Part shown: in pieces, positions 49,401 through 61,720 of the stretch
Layout: each line of letters opens with the position of its first letter
Position numbering within the stretch: the first letter of the stretch is position 1
Assembly: GCA_025267735.1 (NCBI GenBank)
Contig: CM046307.1
Span: forward strand, 39,286,034 to 39,350,033
DNA from: Mactra quadrangularis
Taxonomy: Eukaryota > Mollusca > Bivalvia > Venerida > Mactridae
Length of the DNA stretch: 64,000 nt
Direction: 5' to 3'
The notes under the pieces: generated by a model
What the model saw: only the letters and a program-made list of their open reading frames with translations
The model's database searches: none
What the model was told of the DNA's origin: nothing
Translations under genes and position numbers: made by a program

Positions 49401-49732
49401 CAAACAACACCTTAGAATCTTACACTACTAAGCTTGTAACAATGGCAACCATTCAACTAAAGAATACATACAGCAGTTTAATAAAGATATTTCATTTTTT
49501 AACAAGTGTTTAACCAATCACAGCTTGTCATGATAGATTATTCAAATCTAAGCTGTACTGGACTTATATAAGTGCTCTATAATCACTAGATACTTATACT
49601 ACATGTCAGGTGGTTAAGGTTGTTGGCCTTATATCATTATAAATCTCTCAAATATAGAGAACCATTCATTTGAACAAAGCTACGACCATGACTTTTAAGG
49701 TTTGTACTGGTACATCCCAGGTCATTGGGCTA
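46471..49732. other. AT-rich region without recognised genes
   Basis: Only the family K repeat at 47558-47690 and weak 'ACTAGCCC' words near 47930-48000 are seen. The roughly 100-codon frames at 48070-48446 have no splice or start support. Confidence 0.4.
47558..47690. repeat. Interspersed repeat family K, copy 1
   Basis: GAAAGTTGTTGTCCGAACAG begins and AAGTGGTTGTCCTAGACAAC with TGGAC ends the copy. The family recurs at 60509-60648, where the ends AAGTGGTTGTCC and GGACACCCACTT look inverted. Confidence 0.55.
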
Positions 49733-49983
49733 CTGGTATCTATCTATTAATCTCCCTGGGGAGTCTTTTTACTCCGCTTATTAGTGCAGCTGACAAATTG
49801 GCACAACGGAATTATACCGGAATTATACCACCCTCGCAGGTACCCATTTACACCTGGGTGGAGTGAAACAATCGCAGGTAAAGTTCTTGCTCAAGGAAAT
49901 TAGCAGTGCCCCTAAAGTGGGATTCGAACCCAGGACCTCTTGATCCCTAAGTGCGCGTCCTACCACTGGGTTACTCTTCCTAC
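49733..49983 (-). mobile_element. tRNA-derived SINE, family A, copy 3
   Basis: On the minus strand the head reads GTAACCCAGTGGTAGGACGC with CTTAGGGATCAAGAGG and box B GGGTTCGAATCCC, the best preserved head of the family. The body is CTAATTTCCTTGAGCAAGAA, then CACCCAGGTGTAAATGGGTA. It ends with CGGAGTAAAAAGACTCCCCA. Confidence 0.88.
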
Positions 49984-50845
49984 ACTATGATTATACTTAA
50001 AGCGTTCCCGCTGTAATTACCCCCTCTAAACTGGAAACAATCAAAACCTGAATTTTCTGCAAACCAGATTTTTTTCCTTTTTTATCTAACACCTTGTATT
50101 CCGGAACCCCTGCATTCTGGAAAAGGGACGAGTTTTAAGCCAAAACTTTATTCTTTATCATGCAAAATAACCCAAATATAAAGGAAGTCGAAAAATGAGA
50201 ATTAATATTGCGAGGTAGAGACATGTCTCTTGAGAAGGTGACATATTCCTTTGTTGACAGGTGCAGTGTGCAATTTACTATTCCTGATAATCGCTATGGA
50301 TTTAATTATTGAAAGATGACACTGTTATTGATTGGGTGTGAAACTATCAAGATAAGATAGGCATTTGATTTATTTGGATAATATCGCAGGTGAATGAAAC
50401 TGTTAACTTATAAAAATTATAAAGATTAATCTGTTCATGAATTGCATTTTAACCAAAATTGGTTCAATCTGCGGCAAACATCAATGCTGATAATGATTTG
50501 AAAGGTGAATGTAATCAGTTGACTTTTTGCGGTGTTGCACTGATATGTATCAATAGACTCGCTCGAAAGTATGGAAGTTAAGTTTGCATTTTTCAATAAA
50601 TGGGAGTTTTAAAAATAATAAAACATGTTACAATTAGTTTTGCATTTTTTCTGATATTACATTGCAACTTTCTATAAACAGGTACTCGTTTATATATTGA
50701 TAATGGTATTGTCTGATAATACAAACATTCACGTAAAACATTCACGTTCATTCACGCACCAAAATTTGACAAGCATTAACAAGCCAATAAATCTTATTAA
50801 GCCAAGAACCTATCACATTATAATTTCAACATGGTATCAGCCCTG

Positions 50846-51152
50846 CGTTCAGTTACCGCGAACGTTACAAAACGTTCCGTAACGATACATTCGGAACTCC
50901 TTGGCCATTCGCTGTGAATAACCTCGGACATATTTAGACGCTATTTTGAAACTACCGGTGTTGAAGTAAACAAATATATGATCATTTAGGCAATGAGTGA
51001 TGTTTCGTTTTTATGTTGTAAATTTTGAAACATCACTCATTGCCTTAACGACCTCATGTTTGAGTATAAGATTTGGTTATTCACAGCGAATGGCCGAGGA
51101 GTTCCGAATGTATCGTTGTGTAACGTTCTGTAACGCTTTGTGTAATTGAACA
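50846..51152. mobile_element. MITE with about 75-bp terminal inverted repeats and an inner hairpin
   Basis: The left arm (ACGTTCCGTAACGATACATT, then CGGAACTCCT, GGCCATTCGCTGTGAATAAC) is mirrored in the right arm (GTTATTCACAGCGAATGGCC, then GAGGAGTTCCGAATGTATCG). In the centre AGGCAATGAGTGATGTTTC and GAAACATCACTCATTGCCT form a second perfect 19-bp hairpin. It has no coding frame. Confidence 0.85.
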
Positions 51153-51520
51153 CGCTACAGATGGACTGTCCCAAGCAAAGAAGTAATTAATTTCAACATT
51201 CCTTACTTTTAAAAGTTTATTTCCTATACAAAATATGACACTGACTTTACAATCACAATTCTAATAATGTTTTATAATACACACAGGTATCATAGGGCAT
51301 ATTGTAGTGAAGTAAATAATGTCATAAATAGTAAGAAATTCATCAAGCAAGGAAGTTCTAGACCTTATTAAGTGAATATCATTTCCCATGGAAGTTAATA
51401 TATCCTCAAATACCAGACAGATGATAGTTCAAATACTAGATATATGATGATTTAACTTTGTTCCAGTCTATATGTTAATACCCTTAAAATAGGTCAACCT
51501 AAGTCAATGAACCATTGTAA

Positions 51521-51807
51521 CCCTGGTCGATAGCGCAGTTGGTAGGGCGCCGGGATTTGGAATCTTGTGTCTCATAGGGAGTACTGGTTTGAATCCCACC
51601 CAAGGAAGTTTTTACTCTTCCATTAAAATTTGACAATAACGTCAATTTTCCTCCATTGATTAGATAATATGGAGAAGTTTCCGGCCTTGTGGAAGGGTAG
51701 GTGAGTACTGGTTATAGATAAGGGTCCAGGAAAGCCAGGTTAGGTGCGCCTGATGCCGTAAAATGACCTTAATTGTGTTGACATGGCGTTAAAGTAAAAA
51801 AAAAAGT
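51521..51807 (+). mobile_element. tRNA-derived SINE, family B, full-length copy with exact duplication
   Basis: The head CGATAGCGCAGTTGGTAGGG and box B GGTTTGAATCCC are followed by the standard body and an A-rich tail. ACCATTGTAA flanks both sides (51511-51520 and 51808-51817), showing target-primed insertion. Confidence 0.93.
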
Positions 51808-52104
51808 ACCATTGTAATACTGCAGTCATTGCCTTAAACTAAAAGCACAAAACCCAAAGACAACTTTATTTAAAGTGAAATTTAATCATTTTATAGTGTC
51901 TGGCCAGTTGATATTTTTGTCCTTTACCATGCATCATAATAATTCTAGCCAGTATTGTAATAAAAGAACATTCAACATATCACACCAAAATACCAATTTC
52001 ATCAAATCCAATATTATAAGAGTCACTTTCCCTTTTCGTCAAACATTAATTTAGACTAAAAATAAACTATTAAATCCAAGTCCATGAACAAAACAAGTAA
52101 ATCT

Positions 52105-52408
52105 GTGAGCTAATGCTCACTAGTGATACCCCCGCTGTGAGAAATATGACTATCATAATGTAACTTTCATTTAACAAAATCTAAAAATATGCGACAAACA
52201 GGAAGTAGATGAGCAAGGAGCATGAAATCGCTTTACACCACATGGGACTATGGATCATTGAAGCAATATGCAAAGTATTAGGCTGCTGCATGTTATAGTT
52301 GCTGAAAAAACTGCGACGGAAATTTTGTAACGGATGGACGAACGGACGCACGCACGGACAAGGGTAAAACAGTATACCCCCCTCTTCTTCGAAGCGGGGG
52401 TATAATAA
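52105..52408. mobile_element. Compact pearl-like element
   Basis: It begins with the hairpin GTGAGC-TAAT-GCTCAC, then GATACCCCCGC at 52125, and ends AGCGGGGGTAT (52393-52403), an inverted match. A GGACGAACGGACGCACGCAC microsatellite lies just inside the right end. It has the same design as 37989-41436 but without amplified cores. The minus frame across it is not a gene. Confidence 0.75.
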
Positions 52409-53689
52409 CACAAAACTGATCATTGCACTTATATACTAATATACACAAGTTTACATCATACAATTTATTCTAAGCTTCTAAGAAAGCACTTTAACATGAA
52501 CAACATTTTTCTTCTTAAAAATTTCCATAAAGGTCATTGGACGATTTTGACCAACGATTTTGACGGTCCTTACAGTTGAACTCACCCCTGCATACTATCA
52601 AAACCAGACGATGTTGAGATAAACAAGCAAATATACATACAATAAACATATCAAATACATAGAGAGAAGCCAACAGTGTGTTTGTGACATTCTGTATCTC
52701 ATCATGTACCATGTCTGCTCCATGGCACTTTAAACTAAGAATCCATAAAACCACAAACTTACCAAGATATGTGGGAAAGAAAAAGAAATAAATTTTATCA
52801 ACACTTGAGGGACATTCACAATGTAAAGGCAATATAATACTGAATTATCAGAGGATAAAGCTCCTTAATGTAACACTAGACCATTTATTGAATCTCATTC
52901 AAACAATGTATTGCCTGATTTCAAACTAAGTACCCTACATTACTACATTATGCACATGTAAGTGTAATAATAAACAAATGCTGACTGTAATCCTAATGAG
53001 AGTCTTATTATACAGTTATATACCGAGCTCAGCAAATTATTTCAATAGATGGACAAACCTGATTGACAGAATCCTAATCTTAATGATAAACTAGATAAAT
53101 ATAATGATAGGTAAGCATGGATAAACCCTTTATAAATATACAAAAGGAATTTTGTCTAGACTATCTTGATACTAGTAAAGACAGGAAGAGATGACTGATT
53201 CCATTCAGTAATGCTATATCCTGTCTACATAGTTTTGCATGACAAGTATATTCAAGCTTAGTATATTCAAAATTTAACAATTCATTACTTCTTAATATAG
53301 TTTCATGCCAAACAAAATGCAATTTCTTACACAAAATGTTGCATGCATAAATGAATTTAGAGCCACAAATACTGAATAAGTAATTTTGTTTTCATAATAA
53401 TACATACTTTGAAACTGCTAAACATGTTGCAGGCTTATGTGTTTTCACATAAACGGATAAGTTCAAAATTAAAGTACAATAAAATGTTATGTATACAAAA
53501 TTGATTTTACTTTCAAAAATGTAATTTAGCTCTCTTGTCACATAATACATGTATCTACAGAATAAGAACTTTAGTATTTTAAATCATTTTTTGGTAAAAA
53601 TATAACTCGGCCATATTTTGTAATTTATGTCATTTTATTTTTCTTCTTGTTGTTATTGGTATTACCATCAATATTATTTATACTTACAT
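52409..53689. other. AT-rich region, no clear gene
   Basis: A minus-strand frame at 52515-52832 contains a good-looking donor (CTTG/GTAAGT near 52764), but the preceding sequence is a pyrimidine run and no acceptor is clear. Confidence 0.35.
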
Positions 53690-53937
53690 TATAGTCCCTT
53701 TTTTCTCAACTGTCAAAGCTTGAATAATTTCACCATGACTGAATGCATTGTTTTTGTACAGGTGGCCAAATTGTTATTAAAAATATCTTGACTAAAACAT
53801 ACCATACGATATAAGCAGCTTTACTCGATCATAATACACACTTCCGGACACTCATGGATGTATACGACAACAATTTTAACAAACGCATCCACCGTGAAAT
53901 TATTCATGTTTTGACAGTTGAGAAAAAATGAACTATA
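53690..53937. mobile_element. MITE, family H, copy 2 (longer)
   Basis: TATAGTCCCTTTTTTCTCAA, CTGTCAAAGC and TTGAATAATTTCACC are mirrored by ACCGTGAAATTATTCATG, TTTTGACAGTTGAGAAAAAA and ACTATA. It has the same ends as 19766-19912 with about 100 bp more interior. Confidence 0.8.
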
Positions 53938-54586
53938 ATTATTTTACATTGAATTGGTCTATGTTATGTGCAAGTAATTGAAATCTTTATAAAACCTAAC
54001 TAGTAAACCATACTGGAAATGGTACAAATGAAGGGTAAAAACATGATTGCTTGGCATTTCAATATTCTGTTTTCTGTCATAGATTGCATCTATTCTGAAG
54101 CCTATACCACAGAAAATTACTCCAAAAAGCAATCTTCTATTTCTTACCATTGAAGCAATAATTCAAGATAATATAAGTTTAAGTATGTTTCAAATTCAAT
54201 AAAACAAGAAAGAAAACACCAATATAATCGTACCCATGTGACTAATGTAACCAAGATGAAAGAAAACTATCAAAGATGGCGCACAACATAAAATAATGGC
54301 CGACCAAAACTAATGAAAGAATGAATATCACTTAAAATTGCTTCATACATCAAAGTTTTTATGAAGTTCCATATGAAACAAAAATAATGAGCAAAAATGT
54401 CTCTAATATCAAAATACAAATAAAAAGAATTACAATAAAAATAGTTGACATAAAAAATGTTTCAAGTTATAAAGTTGATATTTGATATTTTCATCTTATT
54501 GATTTCCACTATTTCCTTACTGGACAAGGTTGACTCATATATGCTTGAAATGCAAACTGAGACTACAGATTTCGTAGTATTCTGAT

Positions 54587-54903
54587 GTATTTTTTTTATT
54601 GGGTTTAGCACAGTGTCAACACTTTAGGTCATTGTACGGCATCGAGCGCACCGAACCTAGCTTTCCTGGACCTTTGTCTATAACCAGTACTCAACTACCC
54701 TTTCATGAAAATTTTAAATCAATTTTCCTCCATTAATTTTCCACAAGGCTGGAAACTTCTCCATATATCTTATTAATGGAGGAAAATTGAGTTGAAATGT
54801 TTATGAAAGGGTATAACCTCCCTGGGTGGCATAATGAACCTTTACCCCCTTCTGGACACAAGATTCCATATCCATTACCAACTGCGCCACCGACCCGAGT
54901 TGT
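54587..54903 (-). mobile_element. tRNA-derived SINE, family B, copy 4
   Basis: This is a reverse-strand copy with a poly-T (tail) at the left and the head at the right (CATTACCAACTGCGCCACCG). The duplication TAGTATTCTGAT is exact at 54575-54586 and 54904-54915. The element contains an internal inverted duplication of its ATTTTCCTCCATTAAT segment. Confidence 0.9.
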
Positions 54904-55809
54904 TAGTATTCTGATATCAACATAGGTATAACATCATCATATAACTCAATTTCTAACATTATCAAAATCAAAAGTAGTGGAGAAAGTGAAAGAACAACAC
55001 ATCAACACCAGGTGGATTTTAGGAAATCTATTTACATTGTACCGGGTATATCAACTAGTTTCAGCCACCTATGGCTTTCATCAAAATCAATTCAACATCA
55101 ATAAAATACCTATTTGAGGTATACATGTATACACCAATTATTTATTAATAAATTACACCACATAATTTATAAATATTTTAGAGAATAATTACAATAGATT
55201 ACACTGAGAGAACAGGAGCCAGTGACGCATAGGCTTTTGCTACCAAGAACAGCATAACCATTTTCTATGCAACATTGTAGTGCTACATGTAGCTAGCTAA
55301 AACTTTCTTGGCTAGCTAAATACATTTGGAACATTTTGATATTTGAGGAGGCTGAAATCTTGATTGTGCAACATAGAAGCTATAAGTAACCATTGCATAT
55401 AGTAGTACTTGGTAACACAAAAACAGAAATAAGAAACCGTATTGCAATATATTGCAATATGCAAGACCCATATTGCAATTTGTATGGGTTTTAAGAAGAC
55501 ATGCATTAGCATGAAGCAATGCACATGCATTGCATTTGTTACAAGTATTTTCAAGTAATATCTTATCCAAATATTTTAATGACTTGTGTAAAAAAGGATT
55601 ATATGTTAGAAAATGCTTATTTTGAAACGCACTTTGAAATATAAGAAATTATTCTCTCATTAGACGAAATGTTTATCATATTAAAGAACAAGCATATATT
55701 TTCAAGTTTTCAACACATTTATTCAAATATTTAGTTCCAGATTGTGATAAAAACTATCAGGATGGCACATAACTACAAAAACTGGTTCAGATAAAAAACT
55801 AACCAGTTA

Positions 55810-55862
55810 AAAACCGTAAGAAATCATATTGCAATATTAACCGGTATACCGTTACACCCCTA
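55810..55862. mobile_element. Probable hAT terminus (partial element)
   Basis: The end CGGTATACCGTTACACCCCTA is the reverse of a TAGGGGTGTAACGGTATACC-type hAT end, preceded by CATATTGCAATATTAACC. Similar TATTGCAATAT words lie at 55440-55485. No matching left terminus was found, so the element is truncated or its left end is diverged. Confidence 0.45.
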
Positions 55863-56060
55863 TTTAATGATTATCATGTATTTTAAAATGTACACACGTT
55901 TAGGTTAACAGAAGCCTGTCATAATTTTTTATATCATATACAAAATCATGAAAGCATCATGGTATCATGATTTGACCTGTAACAAACATATTTTCAATAC
56001 TTGGTCACAGAACCTTTACAAACAATAAGAGTATCAAATGATATGAAATGGTTGACTTAC

Positions 56061-56144
56061 CTGCTCTTTCACTAATCAAACGTACAGATCCGTATGTAAC
56101 AGCTTGCCATCACAACATGCTTGTACATCACTATCTTTATAGTA
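56061..56144 (-). other. Candidate 84-base exon, probably non-coding
   Basis: On the minus strand TTCTTATATTTCCAG (AG at 56146-56145) and GAGCAG followed by GTAAGT (56061/56060) bracket 84 bases. All three frames contain a stop, so it would fit a 5' UTR exon of a minus-strand transcript, possibly of the gene whose coding starts at 10131. Splice sites are strong; no other support is available. Confidence 0.35.
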
Positions 56145-56548
56145 CTGGAAATATAAGAATGAAAAACATATTTAATATCATGATTATTGATTTGTATCAC
56201 AGAAATATTAGAAAGACAACAGCTTTTATCATACATTGCAATAACGATGAATTCATGGCTCAACAATAAATTTTTAACTAGGTTGTCTGGTTAGAAAACA
56301 AACAATATGTTTTACTTGTCAGAACCAAATATTTACTTGAAGTAACAGGTGGCCCTGGCCCAAATATAGGTTGTTAAGAATAATTAGATGACCTCCAATG
56401 TGAAGTCCTGCTATGTATACAGGCCATCATATATAAATAACTTAAGATCAACATTTTTTTTCCATTTTATTTTTAATGCCATCATAAAACTCTCACACCT
56501 AGGTCACCCATACTGCTTATACTCTCAAATATTTTTTTTTTAAAATGT

Positions 56549-57050
56549 TTAATTTTCTTTATTAATAAGGTATATAGGGAAGTTGTTGGGCCTTGTGAAT
56601 AGGCAGATAAGTACTGGTTATAGACAAACAGGAGCAGTAGTCCAGTGGTAGGATGCATGCTTAGGGATTGAGAGGTCCTGGGTTAGAATCCCACTATGGG
56701 CACTTCTAATTTCCTTGAGCAAGAAATTAACCTGCAATTGCTTCACTCCACCCAGGTGTAAATTGGTACCTGCGAGGGTGGTATAATTCTGTTGTGCCAA
56801 TTAGTCGGTTGCACCAATAAGCAGAGTAAAAAGGAATACCCAGGAAGATTGATTGAGAGATACTAGTAGTCTGATGACAAGGGTAAAAGCTGTAATGTCG
56901 GTGAATGTGCGTAAGCATGAAACTCAGACTATAAAATGCCATTACATTACATTATAAATGTCCCGGAAAGCTAGGTTAGGTAAGCTGGCCAAAGAATGAC
57001 CAATGACCATTATTTGTGTTGACAAGTTGTTGAACCCAATTAAACAAAAA
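56549..57050 (+). mobile_element. SINE family B, copy 5, split by a family A SINE
   Basis: The left part, CTTTATTAATAAGGTATATA to GTACTGGTTATAGACAA, is followed by the insertion, and the right part, CCCGGAAAGCTAGGTTAGG to GTTGAACCC, resumes the family B body. The family B head is missing. Confidence 0.85.
56630..56955 (+). mobile_element. tRNA-derived SINE, family A, copy 2 (nested, longest)
   Basis: The head is GGAGCAGTAGTCCAGTGGTA with GGATGCATGCTTAGGG and box B GGGTTAGAATCCC. The full body is followed by a tail region ending in ATTACATTACATTATA. The insertion point in the host SINE is flanked by TTATAGACAA and TTATAAATG, a decayed duplication. Confidence 0.88.
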
Positions 57051-59164
57051 TACCTCATTCTATTCTAGTTACTAGCAATCAATAAACCTCCCATAATGTA
57101 TATTTGCTTTCTACACAAGACAGTTATGTTCAAATGAAATATGAATGTAAGATTGCCAACATTTGTATTAAAGGCTCACAGCTGAGACCTCATCTATAAT
57201 ATTCTAGTAAAAATGTAGCTTCTTCAGCAATAATGGTAAGAAGGTTAATTAAGATAGATCATTAAGACAGTGGTTAATTAAACACAATATACATTCGTAA
57301 AATGCGAAATAATTGATGAAGAACACTGTTTTATGATGGCATATATCATAGCATGGGACGAATACTTTGATCAATTAAAACATAATTTACAGCATTCATT
57401 AAACACAGTAGATGATTATATTTTAAAAGTTCATTTGAAGTTAATCTATCATAGTTAAAGGTTACTTATGTTTTTGACAAATTTGACACATTGCAAGATT
57501 GTACACATGTATAAACAAGTGACATGAGTCATGAAAAATTATTTGGTCTTATCCTTATTTCATATCCTTAAACTTCATTTTAACATTTAAGAATAAATGG
57601 CAACATACAATACAAAAAAATCAGGCCAGTCCTATTATAGTCCTGCAAATGTTCATGCTTGATGCTTTCTGAAATGTTCATTTTGATGCTTTGGCAACAT
57701 TGTCTAAGTTTAGGCTTAGTACAAAAGAAGTACATAACTTAATATTCAAAACCTCAAACAACAGAAATCTGTGAGAAAAGCAGGTCTGAACATTTAATAT
57801 ATTGATAGGACACAAACAGAACATTAATATTGCATGTTAATAGTTCAAACTGATCAACTTCCATATCATCTATCAGCAGATATGTCACACAAAACAAGAG
57901 CTTTTACTATTCATAATAAAATCAAATGCCACGAAAAGGAATATCACCTTCAAAAACAACCAAAATCCACTTCAACTGAACTGATATATTATCCAAATTA
58001 TCTTTTCTCAACTTTAGAATTCAAATAGTTCTGATCTGACTTCAAAACCAAATGCCATAAAAAGAGCATATTACAATCCTTCAGAGACAACCATATACAT
58101 ATCATGAGGACTCAGAGCCAATTGTGAAAGACAGATCGAATCTAACAAAAAACATAAGATTAAAAATAGAAGATAATTATGACTCTTTTAAAGATCACAG
58201 CAAAATGTCCTGTACAATAAGATTAAGTTAGATTTCAGGAATAAATATTTAAGGGCAAAAATCCCTTCACATGCGTATGAATACATTATGACTTTAAAGC
58301 TTGTAAAATAATCATCTTAAAGTGATATAAACTAAAGCTGCAACTACATGCAGCAAGTATTGTCAGAGATAAATATTGTATAAGATCGATGTTTTATACT
58401 TATAAAACCTCATATTACATGATTATTGTGGTAATTTTATTCAAGTTGGCAGCTTAAATACAAGTTTTACATATACTTGATGACTTTATCAGAAAAAAAA
58501 TCACAAAAAATATAAATTTCTCAAAGAGCTCACAGAACTAAAATGTCATATCAATATATTTTGAATTCCTATTTCTTTGACAGCTGGTAATGATATAAGC
58601 TAAATTGACATCAGCGTATTTTAAATCATGTAATTAAATAAACTTACCGATAAAAAAACACGATTTTAAAAATATTTCATAAAATAATTGTCAACTATCC
58701 ACTTCAAATTTTATAAAACTTTAGATTAAATTCTTCAGATAATACCTTAACATTGAACATTTAGTAATAAACTTATGGCACATGACATAAAAAATATAAA
58801 ATGACATACAAATCATATTAAATTTGGCACCCTAAGAGCTGATAAATCTAATATCCTTAGTAAAAAATAACTTATCGTACATTTCTTTAAAAATCAATCA
58901 CATTATCTTTGTCTATAACATGCATGCATAAATATTTTGTTTCATAAACATTAAAATGTATAAGTTAACAAAGATGCATGCATTTTTTTATAAGCACTAT
59001 TTGACTTCTGATTTTTACAGCGATTCATAAGAACACTGCAATACATGTATAACCTTTGCAAGTTTGTGTGTAAATTATTACTTTTTTCGAGTTGGTGTGC
59101 TGTTTATGACTTGGGCATTTTTTTTACATAAATTCTTACGAAAAAAAGTAAATATAAGTCAGTT
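57051..59164. other. AT-rich sequence without recognised features
   Basis: No exon, SINE or MITE is recognised. Confidence 0.4.
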
Positions 59165-59330
59165 TCATAAATTTTGAAGATCAAAGTCAGTAGGATAATA
59201 AACATAACTATGATATGATATTCAAAAGGTATGCTGAATATTCTACATAAATCAAAAATGTTTGAAAATGGTTGACCAAAAATAACAGTATCAGATAGTT
59301 TCTCGCTAATTTGAATTATTATGATTTTTA
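59165..59330 (-). repeat. Diverged repeat shared with 28970-29110
   Basis: See the partner copy. The minus-strand peptide similarity (NIFDL, then YYPTDFDLQNL against YNPYDFKLQDL) changes frame inside this copy, so any coding past is lost. Confidence 0.4.
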
Positions 59331-60508
59331 TCGGTAGATTTTATGACTGAAAAGCCCCAACAGTAAGCAGTTCAAAACCTTTGTGAATAAGAGTGTAAAT
59401 TTCAAACCAGAACAAATACTCCTAGAGAAGATGACAATAAAAGCAAATACTCTCATATATTGACAGAACCATAAATTACACGTTTTCCATATGGAAGCAT
59501 TCATAATAAAGAACACTGTTTTACTAGTACAATACAATTCTCAGACGTAAAATTATCATTTCCTATTTTTATTACATCAAAAATTCATGTGAAACTGAGT
59601 GCAAATAGCTTGACTGTCCCAAAAAAACCACTGACTTCACACCAACTAATAGTTACAACAAAACCAAATATTCAAATAAGACTTTGGAAACAGCACTGTT
59701 ATATATATACCTTATAAAAATCACAACAACCTATAATACAAAAAAGATTTGCTGGTTCCACTAGTCTCATCCCCTTCACAAATAAACTTGTTAAATTAAG
59801 ATAAAACTGGTTTAGGTTTGGTCCAGTGAGAAATGTCATTAAGCTAAATTGAATATAAGATTTTGTGAAGCTGGCAAACATTGTCTGCAATATTATGAGC
59901 TGGACTAGATTATGTACAACAGAACACTATTACATACATTTTACATGTAGACTTCTTGTTTTGATCATTTTATATGAAACTGTACAGTTACACTTCTAAA
60001 ACATTTCAAAATAATTCATTTTGATGTGCACTTTGAAGTGATAACTGACAGACTATGGTATATTATTACTAAGATTTCAAAATGCATCAATAATTTATAG
60101 CAGAGCTTTTTTTCAGTACTTGGGGAAGGGGCCTGGGCCTTTTTTTATATAAAACATTTGGGGAAATTTTATCACAATTTCATTGAAAGGGGAACAAAAT
60201 GTCCAATGTAAACTCCAAACTTGGGGAAAACCGTATGGTTTTAAAGAAATTTCAAGAGGGGAAGGCACATATTAATGGCCCCTGTATAATATAAGGTAAA
60301 AAAGACCTGTATAGGTACATGTATCACATTCAAATAACTGTAGTATCAAGAAATATTGTAAAATGATGTTACAATGGTTTAATCCTCACAAGTGATCATG
60401 ACAAACAATAAATATTGCTCACCCAAAACTTGACTTGATACAAAATAATAGACAACAGATTTTGATACACTTTCATAATGTTAGTAAAAGTCAACAAAAT
60501 TAGAATAT
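59331..60508. other. AT-rich region, one G-rich patch
   Basis: 60100-60290 contains CTTGGGGAAGGGGCCTGGGC and GGGGAAAATTT-type words ending GGCCCCTGTATAAT and may be an unclassified repeat. A minus-strand frame at 59701-59884 is bounded by AG and GT but is compositionally like its surroundings. Confidence 0.35.
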
Positions 60509-60648
60509 GAAAGTGGTTGTCCCAAACAGGTCATTTTAGCAGCTAGCACTAAATCTTTATGTTGTTTGTAGAAATTTAGATGCCCTAAAGAAATTTTTAA
60601 TTACAAAACTAAATTTTGGTTGTCCCAGGCAACAGGACACCCACTTAT
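60509..60648. repeat. Interspersed repeat family K, copy 2
   Basis: It starts AAAGTGGTTGTCCCAAACAG and ends TTGTCCCAGGCAACAGGACA with CCCACTT. It matches 47558-47690. Confidence 0.55.
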
Positions 60649-61144
60649 TTTGTAGACTATAGTATAGTAAAGACTTGTGATTAGTTAAGTTAACTTTAAA
60701 AATCATTATAATTATATGATAATTGGATTGTCAAATAAAATATCATTACATATCTTTATACACTTAAATGCTAGTATAAGAAAGGCAATTATAGGTATAC
60801 ATAACGTGACATGAATACATAAAGCACAACAAGAAGAAAATATGGTGCTCATAAAACTGGTTACGACTAAAAGTCAATATCTCTAGAAATTAACAGACTT
60901 CCTTAATCAATAGAAACCATTCATTTTCCCCTGGAATTACACAGGTTTAAGTTACCTTAGAAATATTGAAGAACTATAGCAACAAACTAATTGATGGAAC
61001 AGTGATTTATCAAAATATAGACTTGGAATAGAGTATTCAAGCCACTTGCTGTGGTAATTTTTTTTTGAAATTCCAAAATTACATTTTACACCTGTTGGAA
61101 TCTGAAATCGTGTTAAGAAAATTGATATTTTAATGCAAAGTGTC

Positions 61145-61146
<2 letters not shown>

Positions 61147-61175
<29 letters not shown>

Positions 61176-61184
61176 TAATAATAA
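61147..61184 (+). repeat. (ATA/ATG)n microsatellite
   Basis: About twelve ATA or ATG triplets in a row, starting ATAATGATAATG. Confidence 0.95.
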
Positions 61185-61244
61185 ATCACAGAAAAGCATA
61201 CTACAATTATCTATACCATAACTTAGAATGGGGCTGTTTTTATA

Positions 61245-61720
61245 CATAAAATGCTTAGGGATCCAGAAGTCAAAGGTTTGATCCCTACTTAAGGGGCACT
61301 GCTAATTTCCTTGAGCAGGAAATTAATATACAGTAGTTGAACTTCATCAAGGAGTAAATGGGTACTGTGATGGATCTCCTGCCTCAACGTGATTTCAATG
61401 ATCAGAAGTTATCATACAAGATAGTAAAATCAACTTTTAATTTTATTTTTTTATTGATTGGGTTTAATGTCATATTCAACACATATTTATATATACAACA
61501 GCCAGCTCCTCCTACTATAGATTTCCTGGACACTTTTCTGTCACCAGTACTAACTTACCCTACCACGAGGCCGACAACTCCTGTATAGGGTATGACCTAC
61601 TGCAACTGGGCTCGAACCTGGGATCTTTAGATTCGAAGTCAGACAAGCTAACTACTATGCCATGGCCACGGTTTTAAAATCAACTGAATGTAGCAGCGTC
61701 CAAATTTAACAGACTGTATG
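61245..61720 (+). mobile_element. SINE family A, copy 4, split by a family C SINE
   Basis: GCTTAGGGATCC and GGTTTGATCCC start it, then CTGCTAATTTCCTTGAGCAG and GATCAGAAGTTATCATACAA. After the insertion it resumes GAATGTAGCAGC, matching the 8051-8298 copy. The first part of the head is lost. Confidence 0.8.
61436..61674 (-). mobile_element. tRNA-derived SINE, family C, nested copy
   Basis: The minus-strand head is TGGCATAGTAGTTAGCTTGT with box B GGTTCGAGCCC, and the body matches 23644-23878. The 11-bp duplication TAAAATCAACT is exact at 61425-61435 and 61675-61685 and consists of family A sequence, proving insertion into the older SINE. Confidence 0.93.

Noticed and set aside
59701..59884. 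Minus-strand open frame bounded by TTGCAG and AAG/GTATAT
   Set aside because: The splice-like edges are attractive, but the composition equals the background and a frame of about 60 codons is expected by chance in this much AT-rich DNA.
60955..61060. Minus-strand frame WLEYSIPSLYFDKS ending at CTAAG/GTAACT
   Set aside because: It competes with other candidates for the same position in a hypothetical transcript, and the acceptor is ambiguous.
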